Shown here: in pieces, positions 1-4,654 of the stretch
Position numbering within the stretch: the stretch's first letter is position 1
Layout: each line of letters starts with the position of its first letter
From: a bacterium
GTDB taxonomy: Bacteria; Verrucomicrobiota; Verrucomicrobiae; JAJYAR01
Length of the DNA: 7,912 nt
Assembly (NCBI GenBank): GCA_021779435.1
Contig: JAJYAR010000109.1
Span: forward strand, 1 to 7,912
Direction of reading: 5' to 3'
Notes under the pieces: generated by a model
The model's database searches: none
What the model was told of the DNA's origin: nothing
The model's input: the letters and a program-made list of their open reading frames with translations, nothing else
Made by a program: the position numbers and the translations under genes

Positions 1-168
1 CGCAACCGCGAAGAGCGCGAACAGACGCGAAAGCCCGGGACGACCACACGCCTTCGCGTCCTTCGCGGTTCCTGCCTTGGTCCGAATCTGTGTCCATCTG
101 AGTTCGTCTGTGGTTCAAGCGGTTCGAGGCAGCCCCGGACGGCCGGCCCAGCGGTCCGGCCCTACCTC
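1..168 (-). repeat. Left copy of ~170-bp inverted repeat
   Basis: The reverse complement of this stretch aligns with 2658-2839 over its whole length. By hand alignment I count only two substitutions, three single-base indels and one extra 11-base 'gcgaagga'-type unit in the right copy. It contains 'cgcgaag' strings, a central part around 'gaatctgtgtccatctg', and an end made of the core 'ggccggcccagcggtccggcc'-like palindromic motif that recurs at 2889-2918, 2970-3010 and 3090-3130. It may continue left of the window. It has no coding potential. The style resembles the dispersed intergenic repeats I associate with Opitutaceae genomes (recollection, not a search). Confidence 0.85.
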
Positions 169-197
169 CTGTCCAATTCTTTCGTGGTTATCCTGCT

Positions 198-226
198 TTG
201 TCATAGGAACCTAGAGCGGGTGTAGA
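198..226 (+). promoter_or_regulatory. Candidate sigma-70 promoter for the SnoaL-tetR operon
   Basis: TTGTCA (198-203, five of six matches to TTGACA) is followed after 17 bases by TGTAGA (221-226, a weak -10). It lies in the only relatively AT-rich stretch before the first gene, just downstream of the repeat end. The predicted transcript would start near 233 and leave a leader of about 78 nt before the ATG at 311. This is motif evidence only. Confidence 0.35.
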
Positions 227-232
227 GTTTTC

Positions 233-249
233 CGTCTTTCTTTTAGACG
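233..249 (+). promoter_or_regulatory. Small inverted repeat, possible TetR operator
   Basis: CGTCT (233-237) and AGACG (245-249) form a 5-bp inverted repeat with a 7-base T-rich spacer, placed at the expected transcription start of the operon that encodes a TetR regulator. TetR proteins usually bind short palindromes overlapping their own promoter, so the position fits. The half-sites are short and could arise by chance. Confidence 0.25.
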
Positions 250-310
250 AATGTCTCATACCGATATTGTCGTCTCACGAAGCCCACGAAAACCCACAAC
301 CCACACTCCC

Positions 311-736
311 ATGCCACTCACGCCCGAGCAGATGGACCGGAAGATCGACGAGCACTTCGCGTTTGAAGGAAATGACAATGTTGACGGCGTTCTCGCCACC
401 CTTGCCCCGGATGCGACCCACGATGTTGTCGGCTCTCCGATGGGCGTCCTGCACGGACGCGAGGCGGCGCGGCCGTTTTACGAGCGGCTCTTCAGCGATC
501 TTTCCGAAAGCGACGTGAAGCCGATCCGCCGGCTTTACGGCAAGGATTTCCTCGTCGACGAGTCGCTCTGGAGCGGTCGCGCGCCTGGTCAGCCGTTCGG
601 CGTCGAAGGCCGCGATCGTCCGGTGACGTTCAGCCTGCTGCATGTGATCAACTTCACCTCGGATGGGCAGATTCAGCAGGAGCAGGTCTGGCTCGACCTC
701 GCTGCCATCCTCCAACAACTCCCCAAGGACCTGTGA
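311..736 (+). CDS. SnoaL-like / NTF2-fold protein
   Basis: A 141-residue protein with the look of the SnoaL-like (NTF2 superfamily) fold. It has an N-terminal helix (KIDEHFAFEGNDNVDGVLATL, residues 11-31) followed by the strand with 'PDATHDVVGSPMGVLHG', the helix 'REAARPFYERLF' (50-61), and late strands containing 'FSLLHVINFTSDGQI' and 'QEQVWLDL'. Members of this fold are single-domain cone-shaped proteins, either small enzymes (cyclases, isomerases, hydrolases) or ligand binders; the substrate cannot be read here. I chose the ATG at 311 because homology-like sequence begins there. An in-frame ATG at 251 would add a 20-residue basic, Pro/Thr-rich extension that looks non-conserved. No Shine-Dalgarno is seen before either start. 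The stop overlaps the GTG start of the TetR gene by 4 nt, so the two are almost certainly co-transcribed, and this protein is probably part of what the regulator controls. Confidence 0.8.
   Translation: MPLTPEQMDRKIDEHFAFEGNDNVDGVLATLAPDATHDVVGSPMGVLHGREAARPFYERLFSDLSESDVKPIRRLYGKDFLVDESLWSGRAPGQPFGVEGRDRPVTFSLLHVINFTSDGQIQQEQVWLDLAAILQQLPKDL
725..729 (+). promoter_or_regulatory. Shine-Dalgarno-like site for the TetR gene
   Basis: AAGGA lies three bases before the GTG start at 733, inside the end of the upstream gene. The spacing is short, but together with the GTGA stop/start overlap it supports the GTG as the start and suggests translational coupling. Confidence 0.45.
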
Positions 737-1335
737 GCGCGCTTCGCAAGCAGAGCAACCAGGAGCTACGCACCCGCAAGGACCTGCTTCTCGCAGGCAT
801 TCGTCTGCTCAAGAAGGGCCGGAAGCCGACCATGGAGGAAGTCGCGGAGGAGGCACTTGTCTCGCGTGCGACCGCCTACCGGCATTTTCAAACCGTCGAC
901 GTCCTGCTCGCCGAAACCGCCGCGGAAAGCTCGGTCGTCAGCCCGGAGCAGCTCTTCGCCAACAACACCTCCGACGATCCCGAGGCTCGCATCGACGAAG
1001 CCGAGGCATCCCTTCACAAGGCCGTGTACGAAAACGAGGCCCAACTCCGCGTGATGCTGGCGAATTCGGTGATGCGCGCGCTGGAGGACAGCTCCGTCCC
1101 GGTTCGCCAGAATCGGCGCGGGCCGCTCATCGAGGCCGCCCTCGCGCCGGCGCGCCACCGCTTTGGCGACGCGGAATACCAGAAGCTCTGCGCCGCTCTC
1201 GCCATGATCTTCGGGCCTGAGTCGATGATCGTCGCACGCGATGTGATCGGCATCGACGACAAGTACGCCCGCGAAGTGAAGAGCTGGGCCGTCAGGGCTC
1301 TCGTTCGTGCCGCACTGGAAGCATCCGCGAAATAG
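733..1335 (+). CDS. TetR/AcrR family transcriptional regulator
   Basis: A 200-residue protein, typical TetR length. The N-terminal DNA-binding domain is clear: helix 1 around 'RTRKDLLLAGIRLLKKG' (13-29), then the helix-turn-helix 'TMEEVAEEALVSRATAYRHF' (33-52), ending in the YRHF signature of the family. The C-terminal part (from about 60) is helical and variable, as expected for the ligand-binding and dimerisation half. The start is a GTG overlapping the previous stop (GTGA), with AAGGA upstream. TetR proteins usually repress their own operon and release DNA on binding a small molecule. The gene order suggests control of the SnoaL-like gene, possibly through the inverted repeat at 233-249. 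The ligand is unknown. Family call is firm; target is inference. Confidence 0.9.
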   Translation: MSALRKQSNQELRTRKDLLLAGIRLLKKGRKPTMEEVAEEALVSRATAYRHFQTVDVLLAETAAESSVVSPEQLFANNTSDDPEARIDEAEASLHKAVYENEAQLRVMLANSVMRALEDSSVPVRQNRRGPLIEAALAPARHRFGDAEYQKLCAALAMIFGPESMIVARDVIGIDDKYAREVKSWAVRALVRAALEASAK

Positions 1336-1352
1336 CGTCCACGTTCACTCAC

Positions 1353-1367
1353 CGCCTGGAGCAGGCG
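1353..1367. repeat. Short palindrome after tetR (REP-like or terminator)
   Basis: CGCCTG-GAG-CAGGCG forms a perfect 6-bp stem with a 3-base loop, 18 bases after the TetR stop codon. There is no T-tract, so intrinsic termination is doubtful. A second small palindrome, TGGCC-TCAC-GGCCA, lies at 1417-1430. Together they fill most of the 136-base gap before the cytochrome gene; no clear promoter was found there. Confidence 0.45.
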
Positions 1368-1471
1368 CTCCCACGTTGTTGCCGCCCGTTCCGGCACCGG
1401 AATTGCAGTACCTCGTTGGCCTCACGGCCATTTCTCCTTTCCGTTCTCGCGCTCTTTTGTTCCCACCCACC

Positions 1472-1939
1472 ATGAAAACGATTCCCACAATCGTCATCGC
1501 CGCTGCAGCGACCGCTGCGAGCGTGTTCGTCCTGCCCTGTGCCGCCATCGCCGGCAATGGTCAGTCCTCGTCGTCCACCGCAACCCCGGAGCAGATTGCG
1601 CGAGGCAACTACCTGGTTTACCGCGCCGGTCTTTGCATCGACTGCCACTCGCCGCGCTCGGAGAAAGGCGAGTTCCTGGAAGGCAAACACCTCACCGGCG
1701 CTCCCATCGGGTTCACACCCGTTGCGCCGATGCCGTGGGCTCCTTTTGCGCCGCGGCTCGCCGGGCTGCCCGCGGGCTACACGCAGGAGCAGATCGTGCA
1801 CTTTCTCATGACAGGGGAACGTCCCAACGGACGTCCGGGGCCGCTGCCGCCCATGCCGGCGTATCGATTTAATCGCGACGATGCCGAGGCGATCGTCGCG
1901 TATCTGAAGTCACTGCCGGGTGAAGTCCCGCAGCCCTGA
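1472..1939 (+). CDS. Secreted mono-haem cytochrome c
   Basis: A 155-residue protein. Residues 1-27 form a Sec signal peptide (KT, then a hydrophobic Ala/Val-rich core, with likely cleavage after AIA). The mature part carries one haem-binding motif, CIDCH, with C55, C58 and H59. The probable distal axial ligand is M128 in 'PLPPMPAYRF', followed by the C-terminal helix 'DDAEAIVAYLKSLP' typical of class I c-type cytochromes. The family shuttles electrons in the periplasm, often as a domain or partner of membrane-bound dehydrogenases. No dehydrogenase partner lies nearby, so its redox partner is unknown. The reading frame is open back to 1307, but the ATG at 1472 starts the signal peptide exactly. 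It follows 'cccaccc' rather than a Shine-Dalgarno, like other starts in this genome type. C23 in 'LPC' is not a good lipobox. Confidence 0.88.
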   Translation: MKTIPTIVIAAAATAASVFVLPCAAIAGNGQSSSSTATPEQIARGNYLVYRAGLCIDCHSPRSEKGEFLEGKHLTGAPIGFTPVAPMPWAPFAPRLAGLPAGYTQEQIVHFLMTGERPNGRPGPLPPMPAYRFNRDDAEAIVAYLKSLPGEVPQP

Positions 1940-1946
1940 CTCGGGG

Positions 1947-1975
1947 CCTCGGCGCCTCGGCCCGAGGCGCCGAGG
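1947..1975 (+). terminator. Strong hairpin downstream of cytochrome c gene
   Basis: The arms 1947-1959 (CCTCGGCGCCTCG) and 1963-1975 pair perfectly over 13 bp around a 3-base loop, beginning eight bases after the stop codon. It is the strongest short-loop stem in this part of the window. No U-tract follows (the sequence continues 'ggcttaagg'), so it may act as a non-canonical terminator, as an mRNA 3' stabiliser, or be a repeat element. Confidence 0.6.
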
Positions 1976-1976
1976 G

Positions 1977-2206
1977 CTTAAGGAGTAAGGGGCTAAGGTT
2001 TAAGGCCCAAACTCCTGAAGCTTAGCTGCCCAAGGCCTAGGGGCCGGGCACTGAGGAGTACGGGCTAAGGTCTCCGAGGCTGATGAGCCATGTTGTGGAA
2101 GGCGCCCCGAGCTGCCGTGCCCGGGGCGTCCCGGAGGCAGTTTCACCCCCGCTTGGAGTGAAACTTTCTCAAGACGTTGTTTATTGGATACTAACAAAGC
2201 ACCCTC
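1977..2206 (+). other. Gene-free structured leader region upstream of the KOW-like gene
   Basis: No convincing gene is present. The region opens with a degenerate string of 'ttaagg/ctaagg/taagg' units (1978-2004), a motif that reappears at 4157-4178. It then contains two well-formed hairpins: CGCCCCG (2103-2109) with CGGGGCG (2122-2128), and AGTTTCAC (2139-2146) with GTGAAACT (2158-2165), each perfect with an 11-12 base loop. A relatively AT-rich tract follows (2165-2200) with TTGTT (2178-2182) mirrored by AACAA a short distance downstream. It could be a small RNA, a 5' regulatory RNA or a promoter region; I recognise no known riboswitch. Confidence 0.4.
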
Positions 2207-2235
2207 TGGATTCCTGGGCGTTGTAGGAGTATAAC
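2207..2235 (+). promoter_or_regulatory. Candidate promoter for the KOW-like gene
   Basis: TATAAC (2230-2235) is a good -10 element (five of six), 17 bases after TGGATT (2207-2212), a poor -35. Transcription would start near 2242. The short leader could fold in two exclusive ways: GGCC 2257-2260 with GGCC 2266-2269, or CGGGCC 2255-2260 with GGCCCG 2277-2282. The second touches the start region. Confidence 0.35.
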
Positions 2236-2287
2236 CGGCCTCTTTGTCGTTGTCCGGGCCCTCACGGCCGGGGCGCGGCCCGTGAAC

Positions 2288-2497
2288 ATGAACGCAAAGA
2301 TCATCCTCGTGACCGCCGGCGAATACGCCGGACAGATCGGTCGCGTCATCAGTCAGCACACCTACCCGGAAACCGGGCTGCAGATTCTCAGTGTGCGTTT
2401 CCGAGTTGGCGGCGCCTGGGTGCCCGCCAAGGACGTCCGCCCGGCCACCGAGGCCGAGGCCGCGAAGTGGGATGACCGGCTTCGACCGGCGGCCTGA
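2288..2497 (+). CDS. Small KOW/SH3-like hypothetical protein
   Basis: A 69-residue protein beginning MNAKIILVTAGEYAGQIGRV. The pattern 'AGEYAGQIGRVIS' (10-22), then 'LSVRFRVGGAWVPAKDVRP' (34-52), resembles a KOW/SH3-like small beta-barrel: a Gly-x-x-Gly-x-Val turn, then a strand pair ending in 'WVPAKDV'. This fold is used by ribosome- and RNA-polymerase-associated proteins to bind RNA or protein, but also by unrelated small proteins, so no function is assigned. The C-terminal tail (53-69) is charged and probably helical. I chose the ATG at 2288; an in-frame GTG two codons upstream (2282) is equally possible. It has its own leader with hairpins and a promoter-like element and no operon partner. 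Codon use is GC-rich like its neighbours. Confidence 0.7.
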   Translation: MNAKIILVTAGEYAGQIGRVISQHTYPETGLQILSVRFRVGGAWVPAKDVRPATEAEAAKWDDRLRPAA

Positions 2498-2501
2498 GGA
2501 A

Positions 2502-2562
2502 AAGGCGGAAGGCTGAAGGCGGAAGGCTGAAGGGCTGAAAGCTGAAGGGCTGAAGGCTGAAC
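2502..2562 (+). repeat. 'gctgaagg' degenerate tandem repeat
   Basis: Starting four bases after the KOW-like stop codon, about seven units of seven to eight bases ('aaggctg', 'aagggctg', 'aaagctg', with 'aaggcgg' variants) run head to tail. The first two pairs form a 14-base duplication (aaggcggaaggctg). Such strings are common between genes in Opitutaceae (recollection). It is non-coding in context. Confidence 0.75.
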
Positions 2563-2634
2563 GTCGGCTACAGCGAGGCGGCGGTTCAGCGAGCAACGGA
2601 GAACGTGTACCGTTACCGTCGGCTCGCTGGCGCT

Positions 2635-2653
2635 CGCCGCTACGAAAGCGGCG
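2635..2653. repeat. Palindrome CGCCGCT-N5-AGCGGCG
   Basis: A perfect 7-bp stem with loop ACGAA, located in the spacer just before the right inverted-repeat copy. It belongs to a 'ggctcgctggcgctcgccgc' type segment (from about 2619) that looks like a separate repeat module. No gene was found in 2563-2657. Confidence 0.5.
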
Positions 2654-2657
2654 GCTC

Positions 2658-2839
2658 GAGGGTAGGGCCGGACCGCTGGGCCGGCCGTCCGGGGCTTGCC
2701 TCGAACCGCTTGAACCACAGACGAACTCAGAGGGACACAGATTCGGACCAAGGCAGGTAACCGCGAAGGAGCGCGAAGGAGCGCGAAGGCGTGCGGTCGT
2801 CCCGGGCTTTCGCGTCTGTTCGCGCTCTTCGCGGTTGCG
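2658..2839 (+). repeat. Right copy of ~170-bp inverted repeat
   Basis: The inverted counterpart of 1-168, and 14 bases longer. The extra bases are three single insertions plus an 11-base duplication that gives three instead of two 'gcgcgaagg' units near 2763-2788. Similarity stops abruptly at 2658; sequence upstream of it does not match the bases inside the left copy (169 onward). Confidence 0.85.
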
Positions 2840-2888
2840 CTCCGATTGTGCTGTGGGCGGCGTGCCCTCACCCCCTCATTTTCGACAG

Positions 2889-2918
2889 ACGGCGGGCCCA
2901 GCGGTCCCGCCCTACCTC
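2889..2918 (-). repeat. Inverted short copy of the intergenic core motif
   Basis: About 30 bases matching, in inverted orientation, the 'gagggtagggccggaccgctgggccggccg' core at 2658 and in the two tandem units downstream. It can pair with the core at about 2970-2998 to form a long imperfect cruciform or stem-loop. Confidence 0.65.
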
Positions 2919-3017
2919 AGGCCCAATCCACCGCGGTCTGCGGACCGCGGCTACAAACTCACGTGGCTCGAGGGTAGGGCCGGACCGCTGGGCCGGCCGT
3001 CCGGGGCCTGCCTCTCG
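2918..3017 (+). repeat. Tandem repeat unit 1 (~100 bp)
   Basis: It begins 'caggcccaatcc', contains the perfect palindrome CCGCGGTC-TGCG-GACCGCGG (2931-2950), then 'ctacaaactcacgtggct' and the recurrent core (GGCCGGACCGCTGGGCCGG), ending 'cctgcctctcg'. It differs from unit 2 by three substitutions and two small indels. No coding gene is supported here. Confidence 0.8.
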
Positions 3018-3038
3018 GGCCGGAACCGCTGGACGCAC

Positions 3039-3137
3039 CAGGCCTAATCGACCGCGGTCTGCGCCGCGGCTACAAACTCACGTGGCTTGAGGGTAGGGCC
3101 GGACCGCTGGGCCGGCCGTTCCGGGGCCTGCCTCTCG
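3039..3137 (+). repeat. Tandem repeat unit 2 (~99 bp)
   Basis: The second copy of the 2918-3017 unit, 21 bases downstream. A 2-base loss leaves the palindrome shortened to CCGCGG-TCTGCG-CCGCGG, and the terminal core carries one extra T. This, the other core copies and the long inverted repeat account for most of the 2498-3229 gap. Confidence 0.8.
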
Positions 3138-3170
3138 CACTCAAACCGACGCCCGCGCTGGCTCGATCGG

Positions 3171-3229
3171 CATAACGCTCGGGATTCAGTGCTTTATCCG
3201 CGATAATGCTCGGGTTCCCGAGCTTTATC
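3171..3229 (-). terminator. Tandem 28-mers with hairpin at the 3' end of the hydrolase gene
   Basis: Two similar 28-base units (3171-3198 and 3202-3229, period 31) share 'ataa(c/t)gctcggg...gctttatc'. The unit next to the gene holds a perfect stem GCTCGGG (3208-3214) / CCCGAGC (3217-3223). It lies directly after the - strand stop codon of the hydrolase, a position expected for a terminator or 3' stabiliser. The sequence following it on the - strand (ATTATC) is only weakly U-rich. Confidence 0.45.
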
Positions 3230-4069
3230 TCAGGAGCCGGTGGGTCGCAGCACGTTGCTGGGCACGTCGGTGGCGAGCATCGAGTCCCTCGTCATCCAGC
3301 CGGCGATCGCGTCGAGGATCTCGGCGAACACCTCGGGTTGTTTCCGGCCGGAACGCGCGGGCACCTTGAACGAATGGTCCGCGTCGCGAATCAGCCGCAG
3401 CGTGCTCAGCCGTGAAGTCGTCCCTGCCTCGTCGCCGGCGGATGCGCCATCGCCACCTGCTGAAACGCCAGGGCCACGGGTCGCGGAAACGCCAGAGCGG
3501 CGGTGCTGGGACGTTTGCGGAGATCGAGCCTGCTGACCGAGTTCCCGGCAAACCGGCTCGAGCAGTTGCAGTTCCGCCAGCTTGTCGCGCGTGCCCTGCA
3601 CGAAAAGCATCGGCACGCCGATCTCAAACAGGTGCTTCGCCCGGTCCACCGATGCCTTCCCCGCCGGATGCAGTGGAAAGCCGAGGAAGATCAGCCCGCG
3701 GACGTCCGGCAACGGCTCCGCCGCCTGCGCCTGCGAGGTCATGCGCCCGCCGAAGGATTTTCCGCCGGCGAACAGCGGTACGCCGGGCAGCCGTCGCCCG
3801 GCTTCGAGGACGGCCGCCCGAACCGTCGCGTGCGCAACCTTCGGCAGGTCGGGCCGGCGCGCCCCCTGCTCCATGTACGGAAACTGATACCGCAACGTCG
3901 CAATGCCGCGTTCAACCAGCCCGTCGGCGATCGTCGCCAGGAACGCATGCGTCATTCCCGCACCGGCCCCGTGCGCCAGCACATAGCAGGCGCGAGGTGA
4001 CGGCGGAGCGTCGAGCAGCCCCGACACGACGGTCGATCCGGAAGCAGCGAACGTGAAGGAATCGGACAT
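3230..4069 (-). CDS. Alpha/beta hydrolase, KANL3/Tex30 (dienelactone hydrolase-like) type
   Basis: A 279-residue cytoplasmic protein. It opens with a short strand region, then 'CYVLAHGAGAGMTHAF' (28-43, oxyanion-hole region with HGAGAG), 'IATLRYQFPYMEQGARRPD' (56-74), and the nucleophile elbow 'GGKSFGGRM' with S105. It continues with 'GLIFLGFPLHPAGK' (125-138), 'PMLFVQGTRDKLA' with probable acid D162, and 'DADHSFKVPARSG' with H232. The complete Ser-Asp-His triad and the family-typical motifs suggest an active serine hydrolase; the substrate is unknown. Residues about 180-222, between the Asp and the His, are Gly/Ser/Arg-rich and look like a translated repeat inserted in frame. I chose the ATG at 4069; the frame is open to 4126, but those 19 residues are Ala/Pro-rich and derive from repeat sequence. 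The gene stands alone, divergent from the receptor operon. Confidence 0.85.
   Translation of the reverse strand: MSDSFTFAASGSTVVSGLLDAPPSPRACYVLAHGAGAGMTHAFLATIADGLVERGIATLRYQFPYMEQGARRPDLPKVAHATVRAAVLEAGRRLPGVPLFAGGKSFGGRMTSQAQAAEPLPDVRGLIFLGFPLHPAGKASVDRAKHLFEIGVPMLFVQGTRDKLAELQLLEPVCRELGQQARSPQTSQHRRSGVSATRGPGVSAGGDGASAGDEAGTTSRLSTLRLIRDADHSFKVPARSGRKQPEVFAEILDAIAGWMTRDSMLATDVPSNVLRPTGS
3407..3532 (-). repeat. Probable repeat insertion inside the hydrolase gene
   Basis: This stretch encodes residues ~180-221 of the hydrolase, which do not fit the family core: the flanks 'LLEPVCRELGQ' and 'TLRLIRDADHSF' would join naturally without it. It contains the 10-mer GAAACGCCAG twice, 24 bases apart (3462-3471 and 3486-3495, + strand). 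Its length, about 42 codons, preserves the frame. No convincing target-site duplication was found. Confidence 0.5.
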
Positions 4070-4097
4070 GGCGAGAGCCGGCGCGGGGGGCGCGGGG

Positions 4098-4178
4098 CCG
4101 GAGCGCCGGAGCGCCGGAGCGGCCAAGCGCGGGAGCGCCGAGCGCCGAGCGCCGGAGTTTAAGGGTTAAGGTCTAAAT
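4098..4178 (+). repeat. 'gcgccg' tract and 'ttaagg' string
   Basis: Between the divergent hydrolase and the receptor operon, 'gagcgccg' and 'agcgccg' units repeat irregularly (4101-4156). They are followed by 'tttaagggttaaggtctaaat' (4157-4178), which echoes the string at 1978-2004. No gene is seen. Confidence 0.6.
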
Positions 4179-4224
4179 GTGTAGGTGCGGCACCGGGACA
4201 AACGCCTGCTCGCGGCAGATGGAC

Positions 4225-4333
4225 CCCGTTGTCCCCAACGGGTTCGCGCGGCTCCGGGTTCGGTCGAGCGGGTTCGCCCGGCTCGATCGCTCGGCAACGC
4301 AGGGCCGGGCCAAGCGCGTTGGGGACAACGCGC
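4225..4333. repeat. Pair of mutually complementary hairpins
   Basis: CGTTGTCCCCAACG (4227-4240) and CGTTGGGGACAACG (4317-4330) are perfect reverse complements. Each also folds locally: CCCGTTG-TCCC-CAACGGG (4225-4242), and GCGCGTTG-GGGA-CAACGCGC (4314-4333), the latter an 8-bp stem with a GGGA (GNRA-type) loop. This looks like a two-headed REP/BIME-type repeat with 'ggttcg/cggctc' rich sequence between the heads. Confidence 0.7.
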
Positions 4334-4654
4334 TCCACCTCCCGATACCGCGAGTGCCACCTCGCGATTCCGCCGTCGCCGCCGCCGCACGTCTCCCCGC
4401 TCCACATCATGCGACGTCTGCACGCTCACGCGCGCCGCGGCCGGATGCGGCCGGCCCCCCGTGCGGCCGGGGCCCGTCGTCCGGGGGCGGGCCGTGACAA
4501 GGCGCGTTGGCCATCCCCCCGTCCTCCCGGGCGGAACCGGCGCCCGGGGTCACTCGAATTTACCGGAAATATCCCGGCGCATTTTCCCACAGCACTCCCG
4601 AGCGGAAGTAGGTTGGAACGCGCCACTCAGCTGTTTCGCTTTCCGGTCCCAGCC
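4334..4654 (+). other. GC-rich gene-free leader upstream of the receptor operon
   Basis: The frame of the receptor is open through this stretch, but the translation is Arg/Pro/Gly-rich and not protein-like. It holds the stem CCGGCC (4451-4456)/GGCCGG (4465-4470) and one less GC-rich island (about 4555-4595, 'tcgaatttaccggaaatatc') that probably contains the operon promoter. No good -35/-10 pair could be assigned. Confidence 0.4.

Noticed and set aside
1307..1471. Upstream extension of the cytochrome c frame, overlapping the end of tetR
   Set aside because: The ATG at 1472 begins a proper signal peptide; the extension is Pro-rich and passes through an intergenic palindrome.
2080..2170. Known riboswitch or tRNA-like structure upstream of the KOW-like gene
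   Set aside because: The hairpins do not match the conserved core of any riboswitch I can recall and no cloverleaf can be drawn, so it is reported only as an unassigned structured region.
2000..2871. Two - strand open frames (2000-2596 and 2362-2871) across the KOW-like gene and repeats
   Set aside because: They translate tandem repeats (for example 'SAFSPSAF' strings) and show no conserved domain.
2791..3090. Open + strand frames within the repeat cluster
   Set aside because: They consist of translated repeat units (duplicated peptide stretches) with no start signal or domain.
2918..3137. Possible CRISPR array
   Set aside because: There are only two ~100-bp units with a 21-base gap, no short direct repeats with uniform spacers, and no cas genes.
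3412..4056. Open + strand frames opposite the hydrolase (also 3503-4000)
   Set aside because: They have a low-complexity Arg/Pro/Ala composition, while the - strand gives a full catalytic triad and family motifs.
4229..4654. N-terminal extension of the receptor frame by 142 codons
   Set aside because: It runs through hairpin repeats, is Arg/Pro/Gly-rich, and would bury the signal peptide in the middle of the protein.
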